Position numbers and translations under genes: made by a program. From Hyphomicrobiales bacterium (GTDB lineage: Bacteria > Pseudomonadota > Alphaproteobacteria > Rhizobiales > Beijerinckiaceae), in assembly GCA_019247605.1 (NCBI GenBank), contig JAFBAS010000090.1:1-64000 (forward strand): a DNA stretch of 64,000 nt. Direction: 5' to 3'. This document shows positions 25,948 through 35,150 of the stretch, in pieces (the first letter of the stretch is position 1; every line of letters starts with the position of its first letter). Under the pieces are notes generated by a model, which was not told the DNA's origin, ran no database searches, and saw nothing but the letters and a program-made list of their open reading frames with translations.

Positions 25948-25984
25948 TTTCAAGACCGCTGCCTTCCGCTCGGCCACCCTTCCA
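25948..25984 (-). repeat. partial copy of tRNA-Ser 5' half (candidate attachment-site remnant)
   Basis: The segment matches the anticodon-loop-to-5'-end half of the tRNA-Ser gene at 23221-23260, in the same orientation, except for a three-base deletion in the D-loop region. It cannot encode a tRNA because the 3' half is absent. A direct repeat of a tRNA fragment at the edge of a gene-poor segment is the usual trace of site-specific integration. The surrounding gap 25814-26195 holds no recognised gene. Confidence 0.8.
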
Positions 25985-26195
25985 GACTGAGCAACGGGTA
26001 GCCGCAACGAAAAACGCGCGTCATGTCGCGCGTATGGCGCTTATCGCGGGCGAGAGGGCGTTTGGGAAACGGGCCAAGCACAAGTTAGAGTGAGGCCGCT
26101 GGCTCGTTCCAGGCACGTTGCGCTAACATTGGCGTCCTCGAGAATGTCGTCATTCGAAAGTTCGCGTAAGCCCCTCCTTCCTCTTATCAGCTTCA

Positions 26196-28115
26196 ATGAA
26201 CCTCCATCCTTCCGATACGCGAGGCCGTTTGGCTTATCGCACCGATATCGACGGGTTGCGCGCGGTCGCGGTTCTCGTCGTCATCTGCTTTCATTTGAAC
26301 TTCGGCGTATCCGGTGGCTTCGTCGGCGTCGATGTCTTCTTTGTCATCTCAGGCTATCTCATCACCGGCATCATCGTCGCCGCCCTCGAGGAGAAAAATT
26401 TCTCGATCCGCGAGTTCTACGCAAGGCGAGCACGGCGCATATTGCCGGCGCTCGTCTCGACGATTTTGGCAAGCTCACTCGCTGCGGGCCTGATCTTTTA
26501 TCCCCCAGAGCTGGTCGCATTCGCGAAATCAGCGATCGCGGCCGTGCTCTTTTATGCCAACGTTCATTTCCTTTCGATGAGCGAATACTTCGCGCCCACC
26601 GCGAAAACGATTCCTCTCTTGCATCTATGGTCGCTTGGAATCGAGGAGCAGTTCTACATTCTTTTTCCGCCCCTCGTTATTCTTTGCATGAGGTTCTCCC
26701 GCAAAGTTTTGCTGATCGTGCTCAGCGCCTTTTGCGCGTCCTCGCTTGCGGCCTCGCAGCTCACCCTGGCCGATAATCCGGCATCGGCATTTTATCTTCT
26801 CCCGTTTCGCGGCTTCGAGCTTTTGCTCGGCTGCCTCGTGTCGCTTTCAGCGCCGAAGGTGTCTTGCAGGAGCCGCTTTGGCGCGGAAGCAACGGCGCTC
26901 GCGGGCGCGACGCTTGTCGTCGTGCCGATCGTGTCCTTCAACGCGGCGACGGCGTTTCCGGGCCTGGCTGCGGCCATCCCTTCACTCGGGGCAGCCTTGA
27001 TCATCGGAGCGGGCGAGGCGAACTCGACGATCGTCTCCAAGCTTCTGTCCGGGCAGCTCGTGGCGGGGATCGGGAGGGCGTCTTACTCGCTCTACCTCGT
27101 GCATTGGCCCGTCATCGTCTTCGGCTCTCGACTTTTCCCGGGGACGCCGTCGACCTGGTTCGGCATCGGCGCTCTCGCGACTTCCTTTATCACTGCCCTC
27201 CTCAATTACCGCTTCGTGGAACAGCCCATTCGCCACGCCGCCGGGCCGGGTTCCTCGTCGCGAGCGCTGGCGATCTCAGCAGCCGCGATCGCCTCTCTGT
27301 GCGCGTTATTCGGATGGACCGTACACGAAGACGGGTTCAGGCCAGGAACCGAGGGGAAGATCCAGCGCGTGCTTGCCTTTCTCAATTACGACCATGATCG
27401 GCTCTATCGCGACCGCGAATGCTATTTGAGCGCCGATCAGGATTTTTCGCTTACGAGCATGTCCGGGTGCCTTCCGCGAGGGGCCGGCATTCCAGCGATC
27501 TTGTGGGGTGATAGCCACGCGATGCATCTTTACCCGGGACTTCGTCCCGCCTTTGAGAAGAAGGGATATGCGCTCGGCGTGTTGACCGCCTCGGCCTGCG
27601 CACCGATCCTCGGTTATCGTACTCCCGAGCGGCCCAAATGCACGGCGTTCAACGCGGCCGCCTTGCAGGCCATCCTCTCCCTCGAGCCGAGGCTTGTGAT
27701 TCTTTCCGCGCGTTGGCCGACCGACGATGCCTCAGTCGCGCTTTTGGACAGGACGTCGACCCAACTCACCGAAGCTGGGATCAAGGTTGCCATTATCGGC
27801 GAGAGCCCGCTTTATAAGATCGACGTGCCGTTGATCGTCGCCAAGCGGCTGCAAGCCTATGACGAGAGTCGCACGGCGAGAGGTGAGCTCGACCTCGAAA
27901 GCGGATTCCTGCAATGGTCCGATCGCGTCCTCTCCGCACGCTTCGCCGGCCACAAGGACGTGAAATTCATCTCCGTAGTGGACGCGCTCTGTCCTCGGAT
28001 GGATTGCCCGCTGACCGACGAGGAGGGAACGCCGGTCCATTTCGACACGGCCCATCTCACGAAGGAAGGGTCGATACTCTTTGCGAAGGTGCTGACGCCG
28101 CTGATCTTGCGATGA
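26196..28115 (+). CDS. acyltransferase-3 with C-terminal SGNH domain
   Basis: A 639-residue OafA-like surface O-acetyltransferase. The first 350 residues form the acyltransferase-3 membrane domain (DIDGLRAVAVLVVICFHLN and FVGVDVFFVISGYLITGIIV, then the Arg-rich REFYARRARRILP). The C-terminal 250 residues form a periplasmic SGNH-like domain, with GDSHAMHLYPGL as the catalytic Ser block and VHFDTAHLTKEGS with the final Asp/His pair. This architecture acetylates sugars in O-antigen or exopolysaccharide. It starts about 210 bp after the tRNA-fragment repeat, so it probably belongs to the chromosomal backbone. Confidence 0.92.
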   Translation: MNLHPSDTRGRLAYRTDIDGLRAVAVLVVICFHLNFGVSGGFVGVDVFFVISGYLITGIIVAALEEKNFSIREFYARRARRILPALVSTILASSLAAGLIFYPPELVAFAKSAIAAVLFYANVHFLSMSEYFAPTAKTIPLLHLWSLGIEEQFYILFPPLVILCMRFSRKVLLIVLSAFCASSLAASQLTLADNPASAFYLLPFRGFELLLGCLVSLSAPKVSCRSRFGAEATALAGATLVVVPIVSFNAATAFPGLAAAIPSLGAALIIGAGEANSTIVSKLLSGQLVAGIGRASYSLYLVHWPVIVFGSRLFPGTPSTWFGIGALATSFITALLNYRFVEQPIRHAAGPGSSSRALAISAAAIASLCALFGWTVHEDGFRPGTEGKIQRVLAFLNYDHDRLYRDRECYLSADQDFSLTSMSGCLPRGAGIPAILWGDSHAMHLYPGLRPAFEKKGYALGVLTASACAPILGYRTPERPKCTAFNAAALQAILSLEPRLVILSARWPTDDASVALLDRTSTQLTEAGIKVAIIGESPLYKIDVPLIVAKRLQAYDESRTARGELDLESGFLQWSDRVLSARFAGHKDVKFISVVDALCPRMDCPLTDEEGTPVHFDTAHLTKEGSILFAKVLTPLILR

Positions 28116-28168
28116 TCGATTCGATCATCTCGTGAAAACGCCGGTCCGAACCTCCCGCATCGCGGCCT

Positions 28169-28876
28169 CTAGCGCTCTCCCCCGGACATTCGGTTTTGCG
28201 CCGCCATTCCGACCGCGGCCGCAACCGCGACGACTGCGGCGCCGAGGAGCAACTTGTCGCGCGCCGCTTCGTCCTCCCCGATTCGCCGCAAGGCTTCGGC
28301 AGCTTGATTGCCGTGATTCACAGCCCGATCGCGAATCTGGGCGGCGGCTTCGCTGGCCCGCCCGGCCGCATCGGACGCCGCATCCTTCAGCTTCGTCGCA
28401 CTCTCTGCGGCCGACCGGGACGCCTGCGCCGCGACCGCGGAAGCTTGCGTCGCAAACTCGCTCAAGCTCTCGCCCGCCTTGGACCCGATCGCGTTTGCCT
28501 TGGATATGAAGCTGTTCGGATCGTGTCGGGCATCATTGTCTCGCCAAAGACTCCATGCGCCTACTCCGACGAGGAGGGATGCGATCGGAGGCCGCTGCAC
28601 GAGACGCCAGGCAACACCTGCTCCGATCATCATCGCGGCGGCCGGGTTAGCCGCAGCCCTTTCCTTGAGATCCGCCACGAGTCGCTGCAAGCTGTCCGTC
28701 GCCGCCTGCTTGGATTTCTCGATCAGCGCGTTCTTTGCCTCGCCGGCTTCGGCCAGCACGTTGTCCTTGAATTCGCCGATCGCCGTCGGCGAGCGAAGGC
28801 GCGAGAGGTCGTCGGCCAGCCGGTTTCGGGCCTCCTCGACCTCTCGTTCGAGCCTATTGACCTCTGAGCCGGTCAT
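28169..28876 (-). CDS. DUF3618-type membrane-associated protein
   Basis: A 235-residue protein opening with VNRLEREVEEARNRLADDLSRLRSP, the DUF3618-type N-terminal helix, followed by a hydrophobic patch (NPAAAMMIGAGVAWRLVQRPPIASLLVGVGAWSLW). A long Ala/Ser-rich amphipathic region follows (KAGESLSEFATQASAVAAQASRSAAESATKLKDAASDAAGRASEAAAQI), ending in a membrane helix. The stop-start overlap with the upstream gene is four bases (ATGA). It is the last gene of a four-gene operon on the minus strand. The Ala-rich repeats are reminiscent of LEA-like stress proteins; the function is unknown. Confidence 0.8.
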   Translation of the reverse strand: MTGSEVNRLEREVEEARNRLADDLSRLRSPTAIGEFKDNVLAEAGEAKNALIEKSKQAATDSLQRLVADLKERAAANPAAAMMIGAGVAWRLVQRPPIASLLVGVGAWSLWRDNDARHDPNSFISKANAIGSKAGESLSEFATQASAVAAQASRSAAESATKLKDAASDAAGRASEAAAQIRDRAVNHGNQAAEALRRIGEDEAARDKLLLGAAVVAVAAAVGMAAQNRMSGGER

Positions 28877-29901
28877 CGGGATGCCCCGCCGCCGACATTG
28901 CCGGGCCCACTCTCGTCACTCGGCATCGTTCTCAAGGGGTCCGAACTCGAGCTTGGAATTGAGGTCCGCTCGTCCGTTGCTCTCCTCTGACCTCCGGAGC
29001 TTCCTGTGCCTTGACTTTCTGTGCCTTGACTTCCTGTGCCTTGACTTCCTGAGCTTTGATTTCCTGAGACTTGACTTCCCGCCCCTTGGCTTCCCGAGAC
29101 TCGACCTCCTGTGCCCTGCCCTCCCGCAGACACAGCTTCGGTGAAGGTGCTCGTTACGTCACTCGCGAGATTTTTGAGACCGTCGCTTGTGAGGCCTTTC
29201 TCCTCGGCCGCGGCTTTCAGGCGTTCGCCAGCCTTTCCGGCTGCTCCCATGACCTTCTTGCCAGCCTCGTCGACAGCTTCTGAGAGACTTTCGCGAGCGC
29301 TGCCCAGGGCACGCGCCTCGGCGTCGGTTGCCGGAAACGCGGCAGCCACCGCAGCTCCGGCCACGAACCCCGCCGCCGCCACAGCAAGCGGCTGGTCACG
29401 CAGCACGCCCTCGATCGTGCTTTGCAGCGTGGTTTGCGTTTGCCGCTGCAATCTCCTTGAGCTTTCGACGACCTTCCGACTTGCGGCACTCGTCGCATCG
29501 GCGAAACCTGATGCGGTATCCGACACGCGAGACTTGATGTTGTCGGCGTAGTCGCCGGCTGCTTCCGAGACGCGCTCCTGCATGTCGCTCGCGTAATCGG
29601 ATGCCGCATTTGACCAGCGGTCCTTCACGTCTTGCAAAGAGCTTAAACCTTCATTCGCAGGTCGAGAAACGCTCTCCCGGGACCGAACAGTGGCCGACGC
29701 CGTCGAATAGCCGTTCTCGTGCGTCCAACCATCCCCGTTTTCGCTTCGATCTTCGCTTCTGCGCGCGAATCCGCCGCCGCTTCGCATCAGCAGCGCGCAC
29801 CCCGCGGCCAACAGAAGCAAACCTTCAGGATTTCGCCGCGCGGCCCCTCTCAGCCATTCGCCCGCCTGAGTGAGACCGTTGCTGCCTGGATAAGCGTTCA
29901 T
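28873..29901 (-). CDS. Ala/Gly/Ser-rich membrane protein with LEA-like helices and Gln/Gly/Thr repeats
   Basis: A 342-residue protein of unknown family. After a hydrophobic N-terminal patch (NPEGLLLLAAGCALLM) comes a long helical region of LEA-like, apolipoprotein-like heptads (DVKDRWSNAASDYASDMQERVSEAAGDYADNIKSRVSDTASGFAD). Next is a membrane anchor (QPLAVAAAGFVAGAAVAAAFPA), a second amphipathic segment, and a flexible C-terminal tail of repeats such as GSQGTGSQGTESQGTG. It overlaps both neighbours (ATGA with the next gene; overlap with the holin-like gene upstream). The tail is encoded by a 15-bp tandem DNA repeat. Role is likely structural in the envelope; not known. Confidence 0.75.
   Translation of the reverse strand: MNAYPGSNGLTQAGEWLRGAARRNPEGLLLLAAGCALLMRSGGGFARRSEDRSENGDGWTHENGYSTASATVRSRESVSRPANEGLSSLQDVKDRWSNAASDYASDMQERVSEAAGDYADNIKSRVSDTASGFADATSAASRKVVESSRRLQRQTQTTLQSTIEGVLRDQPLAVAAAGFVAGAAVAAAFPATDAEARALGSARESLSEAVDEAGKKVMGAAGKAGERLKAAAEEKGLTSDGLKNLASDVTSTFTEAVSAGGQGTGGRVSGSQGAGSQVSGNQSSGSQGTGSQGTESQGTGSSGGQRRATDERTSIPSSSSDPLRTMPSDESGPGNVGGGASR
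29001..29135 (-). repeat. 15-bp coding tandem repeat
   Basis: Nine consecutive 15-bp units with the plus-strand form TTCCTGTGCCTTGAC (later units degenerate) encode repeats of the type G-S/T-Q-G-T in the preceding gene. The first three or four units are nearly identical, a sign of recent slippage, so copy number may vary between strains. Confidence 0.85.
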
Positions 29902-30293
29902 GTGAGTCGCTCCTTAATCGTGTGAATGTCCTGGGGCACCTGCCCGAGCAGGTCGCGCGCGCCCGGGCCACTCCGAGCGAGCCTGCGGGCTTGAAGGAAG
30001 GCGATCCCCGCGCCTGCGGCCAAGATCACCGTAACCAGAAGACAAGCCCAAACCGGCTTGAAACCGAGCGCGACCAACGCAAATACCGCGGTTTCGACCA
30101 CCATGATCGCGGCAAGAAGCGCGGCGACGACCGCTACGATGGCCCAGGTGCTCGCTTGCAGTTTCGCCGCGAGCATCTCGGAGAGCTCGGCGCGCGCCAG
30201 CTCGATCTCCTTCTGAACCAGATAAGAGAAATCGCCGAGCACTTGGCTCAGCGTCCGCAGGATGTCGGAATTGGCTATGCGGTCATGTTGCAT
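29898..30293 (-). CDS. phage-holin-family (DUF1469/holin superfamily III) membrane protein
   Basis: A 131-residue protein with a cytoplasmic N-terminal helix (LRTLSQVLGDFSYLVQKEIELARAELSEMLAAKL), two membrane segments (TWAIVAVVAALLAAIMVVETAVFALVAL and PVWACLLVTVILAAGAGIAFLQARRL) and a short polar tail. It matches the DUF1469 family named 'putative actinobacteriophage holin', usually a bacterial chromosomal protein. The start at MQHDRIANSD overlaps the end of the upstream gene by 11 bases; a Met 10 codons earlier gives a longer overlap. It overlaps the following gene too, so all four are one transcription unit. Its function is unknown. Confidence 0.8.
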   Translation of the reverse strand: MQHDRIANSDILRTLSQVLGDFSYLVQKEIELARAELSEMLAAKLQASTWAIVAVVAALLAAIMVVETAVFALVALGFKPVWACLLVTVILAAGAGIAFLQARRLARSGPGARDLLGQVPQDIHTIKERLT

Positions 30294-30888
30294 GGTACTC
30301 GTCCATGACCGAACGTTCGCCAAACGCCTGCGACCGATCGTTCGGTTTTGCTTTCAAAACCCGGAAAAGGCAGAAGCCCGCAAGCGACGCTGCCCCGAAC
30401 ACCAAAGCAGGCTGCCGGCGCGTCAAATCGGAAACATCCCGCATGAGCTCGTCAACGGTCTTGCCGCGGAAGTCGTTGGAGAACCCCTCCACCCGTTCGG
30501 CGGCATCGCGGACGAGCTGTGCGAGCTGCGGTGCCTTCTCCTCGAGATTGTCGGCAGCACTTTTGGCCGAATCCGCCACCTGGCTCACGAGGTCAGCCCC
30601 GCTCGCCACCTGCTGATTCAAGAACCCCATTGCCCGTTGATTGGCCTCGTTCGCCAAGGATGAGGCTGCGTCTTTCGCCTGTTGCCCGGCTTGCTGGGCG
30701 ACGTCTGAAAGCTTTGTCGCTGCCTGCGTTGCCTGGCTGCGCATCGCCGAAGTCGTTTCCGAGGGAACATCAGCGGTGTTGCGCAAGGACGAGACATCCG
30801 GGCGGTCGCCCAAGGGCTTCACTGGCCGGTCCTGTCCTTGATTGCCCGTCCCTCGCCGAGAGGGAGTGTTGATCTTTGGAGTATTCAT
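30283..30888 (-). CDS. nutrient-deprivation-induced-like membrane protein
   Basis: A 201-residue protein with a disordered polar start (SRRGTGNQGQDRPVKPLGDRPDVSSLRNT), followed by an Ala/Ser-rich helical region (LSDVAQQAGQQAKDAASSLANEANQRAMGFLNQQVASGADLVSQVADSAKSAADNLEEKAPQLAQ) and a C-terminal membrane helix (QPALVFGAASLAGFCLFRVLKA). It resembles rhizobial 'nutrient deprivation-induced' proteins, which by name accumulate under starvation; I cannot confirm the match without a search. First gene of the four-gene operon. AGGAGA precedes the ATG at the right distance. Confidence 0.7.
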   Translation of the reverse strand: MNTPKINTPSRRGTGNQGQDRPVKPLGDRPDVSSLRNTADVPSETTSAMRSQATQAATKLSDVAQQAGQQAKDAASSLANEANQRAMGFLNQQVASGADLVSQVADSAKSAADNLEEKAPQLAQLVRDAAERVEGFSNDFRGKTVDELMRDVSDLTRRQPALVFGAASLAGFCLFRVLKAKPNDRSQAFGERSVMDEYHAT

Positions 30889-31228
30889 GAAACCTCTCCT
30901 GCATTGCCAAACCTAATCATGTCTCCCGCCGTTGGTTCCGGCCTATTTCCAATAATTCTCTCTGACCGGCCGAGTGGGACCAAGTCTTTGCAAACCCTCG
31001 GTTGCCAAGCGCCTTCGTTCGGAAGGGTGATCCCCACGGCGTAAAGCGCGTGATCGCAAAAAGGGGCAAGCGCCGTCGCGGCAACAGAGACCCGGATTCA
31101 CGCGGCGGCCGCGCTACTTCGGTCAAGAACCATCCTGGATGCGCAAGTGAGGGAACTTCAGCGGAAGGAACCGATTGAGCTGGCGCAAGCGAGTGCTTCC
31201 CCCAACGTGCTTTTGACGGAGACGCGCC
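30889..31228. other. 340-bp divergent promoter region
   Basis: It lies between the minus-strand four-gene operon and the plus-strand secreted-protein gene at 31229, so it should carry both promoters. GGAAC occurs on the minus strand (30935-30939) with GATT 16 bp further on, an imperfect EcfG-like match that I do not call. No gene is seen. Confidence 0.4.
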
Positions 31229-31663
31229 ATGAGAGCCGCCGTGGCCTTCGGTATCGTTGCCCTGCTTGCGGTCTCTCCAGCGCTCGCGCAGTGGCAGGGA
31301 GGTAGGTCCGAGGGCGACCGCGGAGGCGGCGAGAGTGGGTATCGTTCGCCCGAAGGGGGCTGGCGCGGCACGTGGCATGACGGCACATGGCGTAACGGCA
31401 CCTGGCATGACGACCGGGAGGCCGGGGAAAATTGGGGCCACAGACGAGAACGTGCCGGCAGCGATCAACCCGGCCCATTCATTCGGCTTCGCGCAAACGG
31501 TGTTGAAATCACGCTGAGCTGTGGAGCGGAAGATTCGATTCGAAGCTGCGTGGACGCCGCGAGCACCCTCGTGGATCGAGCGGGCGCGCTGCGCGCGACC
31601 TCGCGCGGCGGGGCAGGCGACGCAACGCCCGATTCACAGTCGAGCTCGCCGAGGCAGCCATGA
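31229..31663 (+). CDS. exported hypothetical protein with THD/GTW repeats
   Basis: A 144-residue protein with a signal peptide (RAAVAFGIVALLAVSPALAQ, cleavage after ALA) and a mature part with a Gly/Trp/Asp pattern: WRGTWHDGTWRNGTWHDDRE. It ends with a small domain containing GVEITLSCGAEDSIRSCVDAASTL and two cysteines. I do not know the family, although exported proteins with a SCGAEDS-x-x-C-V-D pattern appear in Hyphomicrobiales. It overlaps the next gene by four bases (ATGA) in one operon. Confidence 0.7.
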   Translation: MRAAVAFGIVALLAVSPALAQWQGGRSEGDRGGGESGYRSPEGGWRGTWHDGTWRNGTWHDDREAGENWGHRRERAGSDQPGPFIRLRANGVEITLSCGAEDSIRSCVDAASTLVDRAGALRATSRGGAGDATPDSQSSSPRQP

Positions 31664-31863
31664 GGTCGGAACCCAAAAAACTTCACACGAAACCTCACAA
31701 GAGCGCCGCCGAGCGGGTGACCTCGCTCGAACGCGAGGGCCGCGACAATCACTCGGGGCCGGTGCAAAATGATGGGCCTCGGGCGCGAGACGACTCCCAG
31801 GAAAAGCAAAACTCATCCCCGAGCGCGAACCCCAAACGGCGCGACCGGATGCTTCCGGGGTAA
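31660..31863 (+). CDS. small basic hydrophilic protein, hypothetical
   Basis: The protein has 67 residues with no hydrophobic segment: RSEPKKLHTKPHKSAAERVTSLEREG followed by a polar Asn/Ser/Asp-rich tail. The ATGA overlap with the upstream gene supports translation, and the length and charge suggest a disordered protein. Without similarity information this is a weak call. Confidence 0.45.
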   Translation: MRSEPKKLHTKPHKSAAERVTSLEREGRDNHSGPVQNDGPRARDDSQEKQNSSPSANPKRRDRMLPG

Positions 31864-31957
31864 TCACCCGGCCCTGCCGCGCTTGCGACCCTTGCGCGAG
31901 TGCAATCGGACGCAAAGCACTCGACCGTGCGTCGCTTCGGCTTCACCCCCTAGGCCT

Positions 31958-32428
31958 CTACGCCCGCGCGCCGGTCCCCTTGTTCATGCCGGCCAATCCG
32001 GATTTCGGCATCGCACCGAGCTCCTCGAGAATCGGACATTCCGGCCGATGATTGCCGTGACACTTCTCCGCAAGACCGGCGATGGTGTTTCGCACATTCG
32101 TCATCTCGGCAATCTTGCGGTCGAGCGCGGCGACGTGCTGGAGGGCAAGCTTCTTCACCTCCCGGCTCGCCCGCTCGCGATTGCGGTAAAGCTCGAGAAG
32201 CTCAGCCACGTCCTTCAACGAGAAGCCGAGCGCGCGCGAGCGATGGATGAAACGCAAGGTCTGCACGTCGCCATCGCCATACACGCGATAGCCGTTGTCG
32301 CCGCGCTGCGCCGGCTTGATGATGCCCGCCTCTTCGTAAAAGCGGATCGTCTTTGCCGGTACACCCGAATGGGTGGCGGCTTCACCGATACTCAGCAAGC
32401 CTTGCGGCTTCTCGGCTTTCGGGTTCAT
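31958..32428 (-). CDS. cueR: Cu(I)-responsive MerR-family regulator
   Basis: The 156-residue regulator has the MerR N-terminal winged helix ([45 protein letters not shown]), the long dimer helix, and a metal-binding loop CHGNHRPEC, whose C-x7-C spacing is that of CueR. It activates the copper promoter when Cu(I) is bound by twisting the DNA. In this operon it is the last gene and overlaps the end of copA by 47 bases, so it is co-transcribed with its targets. The rhizobial name is hmrR. No Zn/Cd-type residues are seen, so copper or silver is the likely inducer. Confidence 0.92.
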   Translation of the reverse strand: MNPKAEKPQGLLSIGEAATHSGVPAKTIRFYEEAGIIKPAQRGDNGYRVYGDGDVQTLRFIHRSRALGFSLKDVAELLELYRNRERASREVKKLALQHVAALDRKIAEMTNVRNTIAGLAEKCHGNHRPECPILEELGAMPKSGLAGMNKGTGARA

Positions 32429-34871
32429 GGCGGCGGCTCCTCATCTCACCCGCCGGCGCCCAGCGGCGCAATAGCAGCGCGTTCGCGACGACGCTCACCG
32501 ACGAAAGCGCCATGGCGGCCCCGGCGAGCATCGGGCTCATATGGCCGGAGGCGGCAAGCGGCAGGCCAATGAGATTGTAGACGAAGGCCCAGAAAAGTCC
32601 TTGCCGAATCTTCGCGTAAGTGGCGCGTGCGACCAAGATGGCGTCAGGGACCAAGATCGGGTCGCCGCGCATGAGCGCGATGCCCGCCGTCTCGATCGCG
32701 ACGTCGGCGCCGGAGCCCATGGCAATGCCCACATCGGCCGCCGCCAAGGCGGGGGCGTCATTGACACCGTCGCCGACCATGGCGACGTGCCTGCCCTCGC
32801 CCTCGAGACGCTCCACCTCTGCTGCCTTGTCGGCAGGTAGCATGCCCGCCAAGACGTGCTCGATGCCGAGCGCCGCGGCCGCGGCTTTCGCGGTCCGCTC
32901 GTTGTCGCCGGTCATCAAGATCGTCGCGATGCCGCTCTCTTGCAGGCGGCGCACGCAAGCGGCCGCGGAGGGCTTCACGCGATCTGCGAGCGCGATGATG
33001 CCGATGAGGCGAGGCTCGGCCGTCGACAGCCCGGCCCACATGACGGTGTGCCCCTTTGCTTCGAGCGCCGCGGCTTTGCCCTCCAACGCGGCCGTTGGCA
33101 CCCCTTGCGCCTCCAGGAGCTTGCGATTGCCGACCGCGATCTCTTGCCCGCCGACGCGAGCGAGCACACCCAGCCCGGCGCGCGCGCGAAATTCTCCGAG
33201 CGGCAGTTTCTCGAGGGGCGGCTCGATTCCGTCCGCCTTGGCCAGCACGGCGCGTGCGATAGGGTGTTCGCTCCCCGCTTGCGCCGCGGCGACGAGCGCC
33301 AACAGACGCCGCTCATCGACCCCGTGCGGCACGACCTCGGTCACCTCCGGCTTTCCTTCGGTGAGCGTGCCGGTCTTGTCGAGCACGACCGTGTCAATGC
33401 CACGCGCCTGCTCCAGGGCCTGGGCATCGCGGATGAGGATTCCCGCCTTTGCCGCGACCCCGGTGCCCACCATCAGGGCGGTCGGCGTGGCGAGCCCGAG
33501 CGCGCAAGGGCAGGCGATCACCATCACCGAAACGGCAGCGATGACGCCCGAGCCGAAATCACCGGCGACCAGCCACCAGAGGAGAAAGCTCATCGAGGCG
33601 ATGGCGAGCACGATCGGGACGAACACGGCGGCGATCCGATCGACGAGCCGCTGCACCGGCGCCTTCTTCACCTGCGCGGCTTCGACGAGCCTGATGATGC
33701 GCGCCAGCAGCGACTCCTCGCCCACCGCACGGGTCTCGACGCGCAAGAGACCGCTGCCGTTGATCGAGCCGCCCGTGACCTTGTCGCCCACCGCCTTCGC
33801 CACGGGAAGGCTTTCGCCGGTGAGGAGGCTTTCATCGACCTCGCTCTCGCCGAAGAGCACGTTTCCGTCGGCCGGCAAGCGCTCGCCCGGCCGCACCACG
33901 ACGATGTCGCCCACCGCAAGATCGGTGATCGGCACCTCGATCTCGCCGCCGGCGCGCTCGACCCGCGCGCGTTCCGGCCGAAGCGACATCAAGGCGCGAA
34001 GCGCCGCCGTGGTCGAACGCTTCGCCCGCGCCTCGAGCCATTTGCCGAGCCTCACGAGGGCGATCACGACGGCGGCCGCCTCGAAGTAAAGATGATCACC
34101 CCTTACCGCCGTCGCGCCGGCGAACATCATATAGAGGCTATAGAAATAGGCGGCCGAGGTGCCGAGTGACACCAAAAGATCCATGTTGCCGGCGCGCGCC
34201 CGGAGTGCCTTGAACGCCGAGACATAAAAACGCCAACCGAGCACGAATTGAACGGGCGTCGCGAGCGCGAACTGAAACCAGGCGGGTAGCGGCACGCCCA
34301 GCATCGGCAGCAAAAGCGGCGCCGCGAGCGTGCAAGCCGCGATCACATGTCCGCCTTCGCGGCTGAGGCGGCTTTCCTCGGCGGTGGCGATCTGCCGCTC
34401 ACGTTCGGCGTCACCCGTCAAGAGCTCGGCGCTGTAGCCGGCCTGCCGTACGGCCTCGACGAGGTCGGCCGGCCGAAGCCCCCCCGCGATCGCCTCGACC
34501 GTCGCCCTGTCGCTTGCGAGATTGACCGAGGCATTGACGACGCCCGGAACACCCGCGAGCGCCCGCTCGACACGGCCCCCGCAGGAAGCGCAGTTCATGC
34601 CGGAGATGGCGAGCTCGCGCGTCTCGTGAGCCACTTCGTAGCCGGCGCCCTCAACCGCTCGGGCGAGCATCGCGGGCTCGACACGTGACGGATCGAAATC
34701 GACATCAGCCTTTTCGCGCGCGAGGTTTACGCGTGCCACGACTCCCGGCAAGGCATCGAGCACCTTCTCGACGCGGCCCGCACAGGTGGCGCAGGTCATG
34801 CCCCCGATCGAAAGGACGACGTGCCGAGAGAGGCCGCCGGCCAATTCGAAAGGATTTACATTCTCATTCAT
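32382..34871 (-). CDS. copA: copper-exporting P1B-type ATPase
   Basis: A Cu(I) pump of 829 residues in the inner membrane. Two N-terminal HMA metal-binding domains are present ([15 protein letters not shown] near residue 20 and [14 protein letters not shown] near residue 90). The six to eight membrane helices carry the CPC motif ([16 protein letters not shown]), followed by the phosphorylation loop DKTGTLTEG, the SEHPIA motif with the ATP-site His and the hinge [20 protein letters not shown]. The protein lacks nothing expected. It lies downstream of copZ by 15 bp, and cueR overlaps its 3' end. The operon promoter is CueR-type. Confidence 0.96.
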   Translation of the reverse strand: MNENVNPFELAGGLSRHVVLSIGGMTCATCAGRVEKVLDALPGVVARVNLAREKADVDFDPSRVEPAMLARAVEGAGYEVAHETRELAISGMNCASCGGRVERALAGVPGVVNASVNLASDRATVEAIAGGLRPADLVEAVRQAGYSAELLTGDAERERQIATAEESRLSREGGHVIAACTLAAPLLLPMLGVPLPAWFQFALATPVQFVLGWRFYVSAFKALRARAGNMDLLVSLGTSAAYFYSLYMMFAGATAVRGDHLYFEAAAVVIALVRLGKWLEARAKRSTTAALRALMSLRPERARVERAGGEIEVPITDLAVGDIVVVRPGERLPADGNVLFGESEVDESLLTGESLPVAKAVGDKVTGGSINGSGLLRVETRAVGEESLLARIIRLVEAAQVKKAPVQRLVDRIAAVFVPIVLAIASMSFLLWWLVAGDFGSGVIAAVSVMVIACPCALGLATPTALMVGTGVAAKAGILIRDAQALEQARGIDTVVLDKTGTLTEGKPEVTEVVPHGVDERRLLALVAAAQAGSEHPIARAVLAKADGIEPPLEKLPLGEFRARAGLGVLARVGGQEIAVGNRKLLEAQGVPTAALEGKAAALEAKGHTVMWAGLSTAEPRLIGIIALADRVKPSAAACVRRLQESGIATILMTGDNERTAKAAAAALGIEHVLAGMLPADKAAEVERLEGEGRHVAMVGDGVNDAPALAAADVGIAMGSGADVAIETAGIALMRGDPILVPDAILVARATYAKIRQGLFWAFVYNLIGLPLAASGHMSPMLAGAAMALSSVSVVANALLLRRWAPAGEMRSRRHEPESREAARLAEYR

Positions 34872-34886
34872 GGCGGTGGCGCCGCT

Positions 34887-35120
34887 TCAGGCAGGGCGCG
34901 CGGCGAAGCCGGTACCTCGCAGTGCCGCGAGGAGCGCCTCTTCACGTGCCGTGCCCGTGACGAGTGCGCGACCGAGGGCGAGATCGATTTCGACCCCCGA
35001 TACGCCCGGTACCTTGGAAAGCAGCCGCTTCACGGCCCCCGCACAGCCGCCACATGTCATGCCGGTGATCGCGAGCGCCACCGACGCGCCCACGCTTTTC
35101 GGTTTCGCCGGTTCGTTCAA
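34887..35120 (-). CDS. copZ: copper chaperone (HMA domain)
   Basis: A 77-residue HMA-type chaperone that carries Cu(I) to the pump. The metal site is ITGMTCGGCAGAVKRLL (Cys-x-x-Cys), followed by the usual GVSGVEIDLALGRALVTG core. The TTG start is supported by GGGAGG five bases upstream. It is the first gene of the operon with copA and cueR, directly under a CueR-type promoter. Confidence 0.93.
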   Translation of the reverse strand: MNEPAKPKSVGASVALAITGMTCGGCAGAVKRLLSKVPGVSGVEIDLALGRALVTGTAREEALLAALRGTGFAARPA

Positions 35121-35150
35121 GGCGGCCTCCCTGCTTCCAGTATGCTCGCG

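Noticed and set aside
30915-30939. EcfG promoter upstream of the nutrient-deprivation-like operon
   Set aside because: GGAAC is present but the -10 at N16 reads GATT rather than CGTT, only two of four bases right; not strong enough to call.
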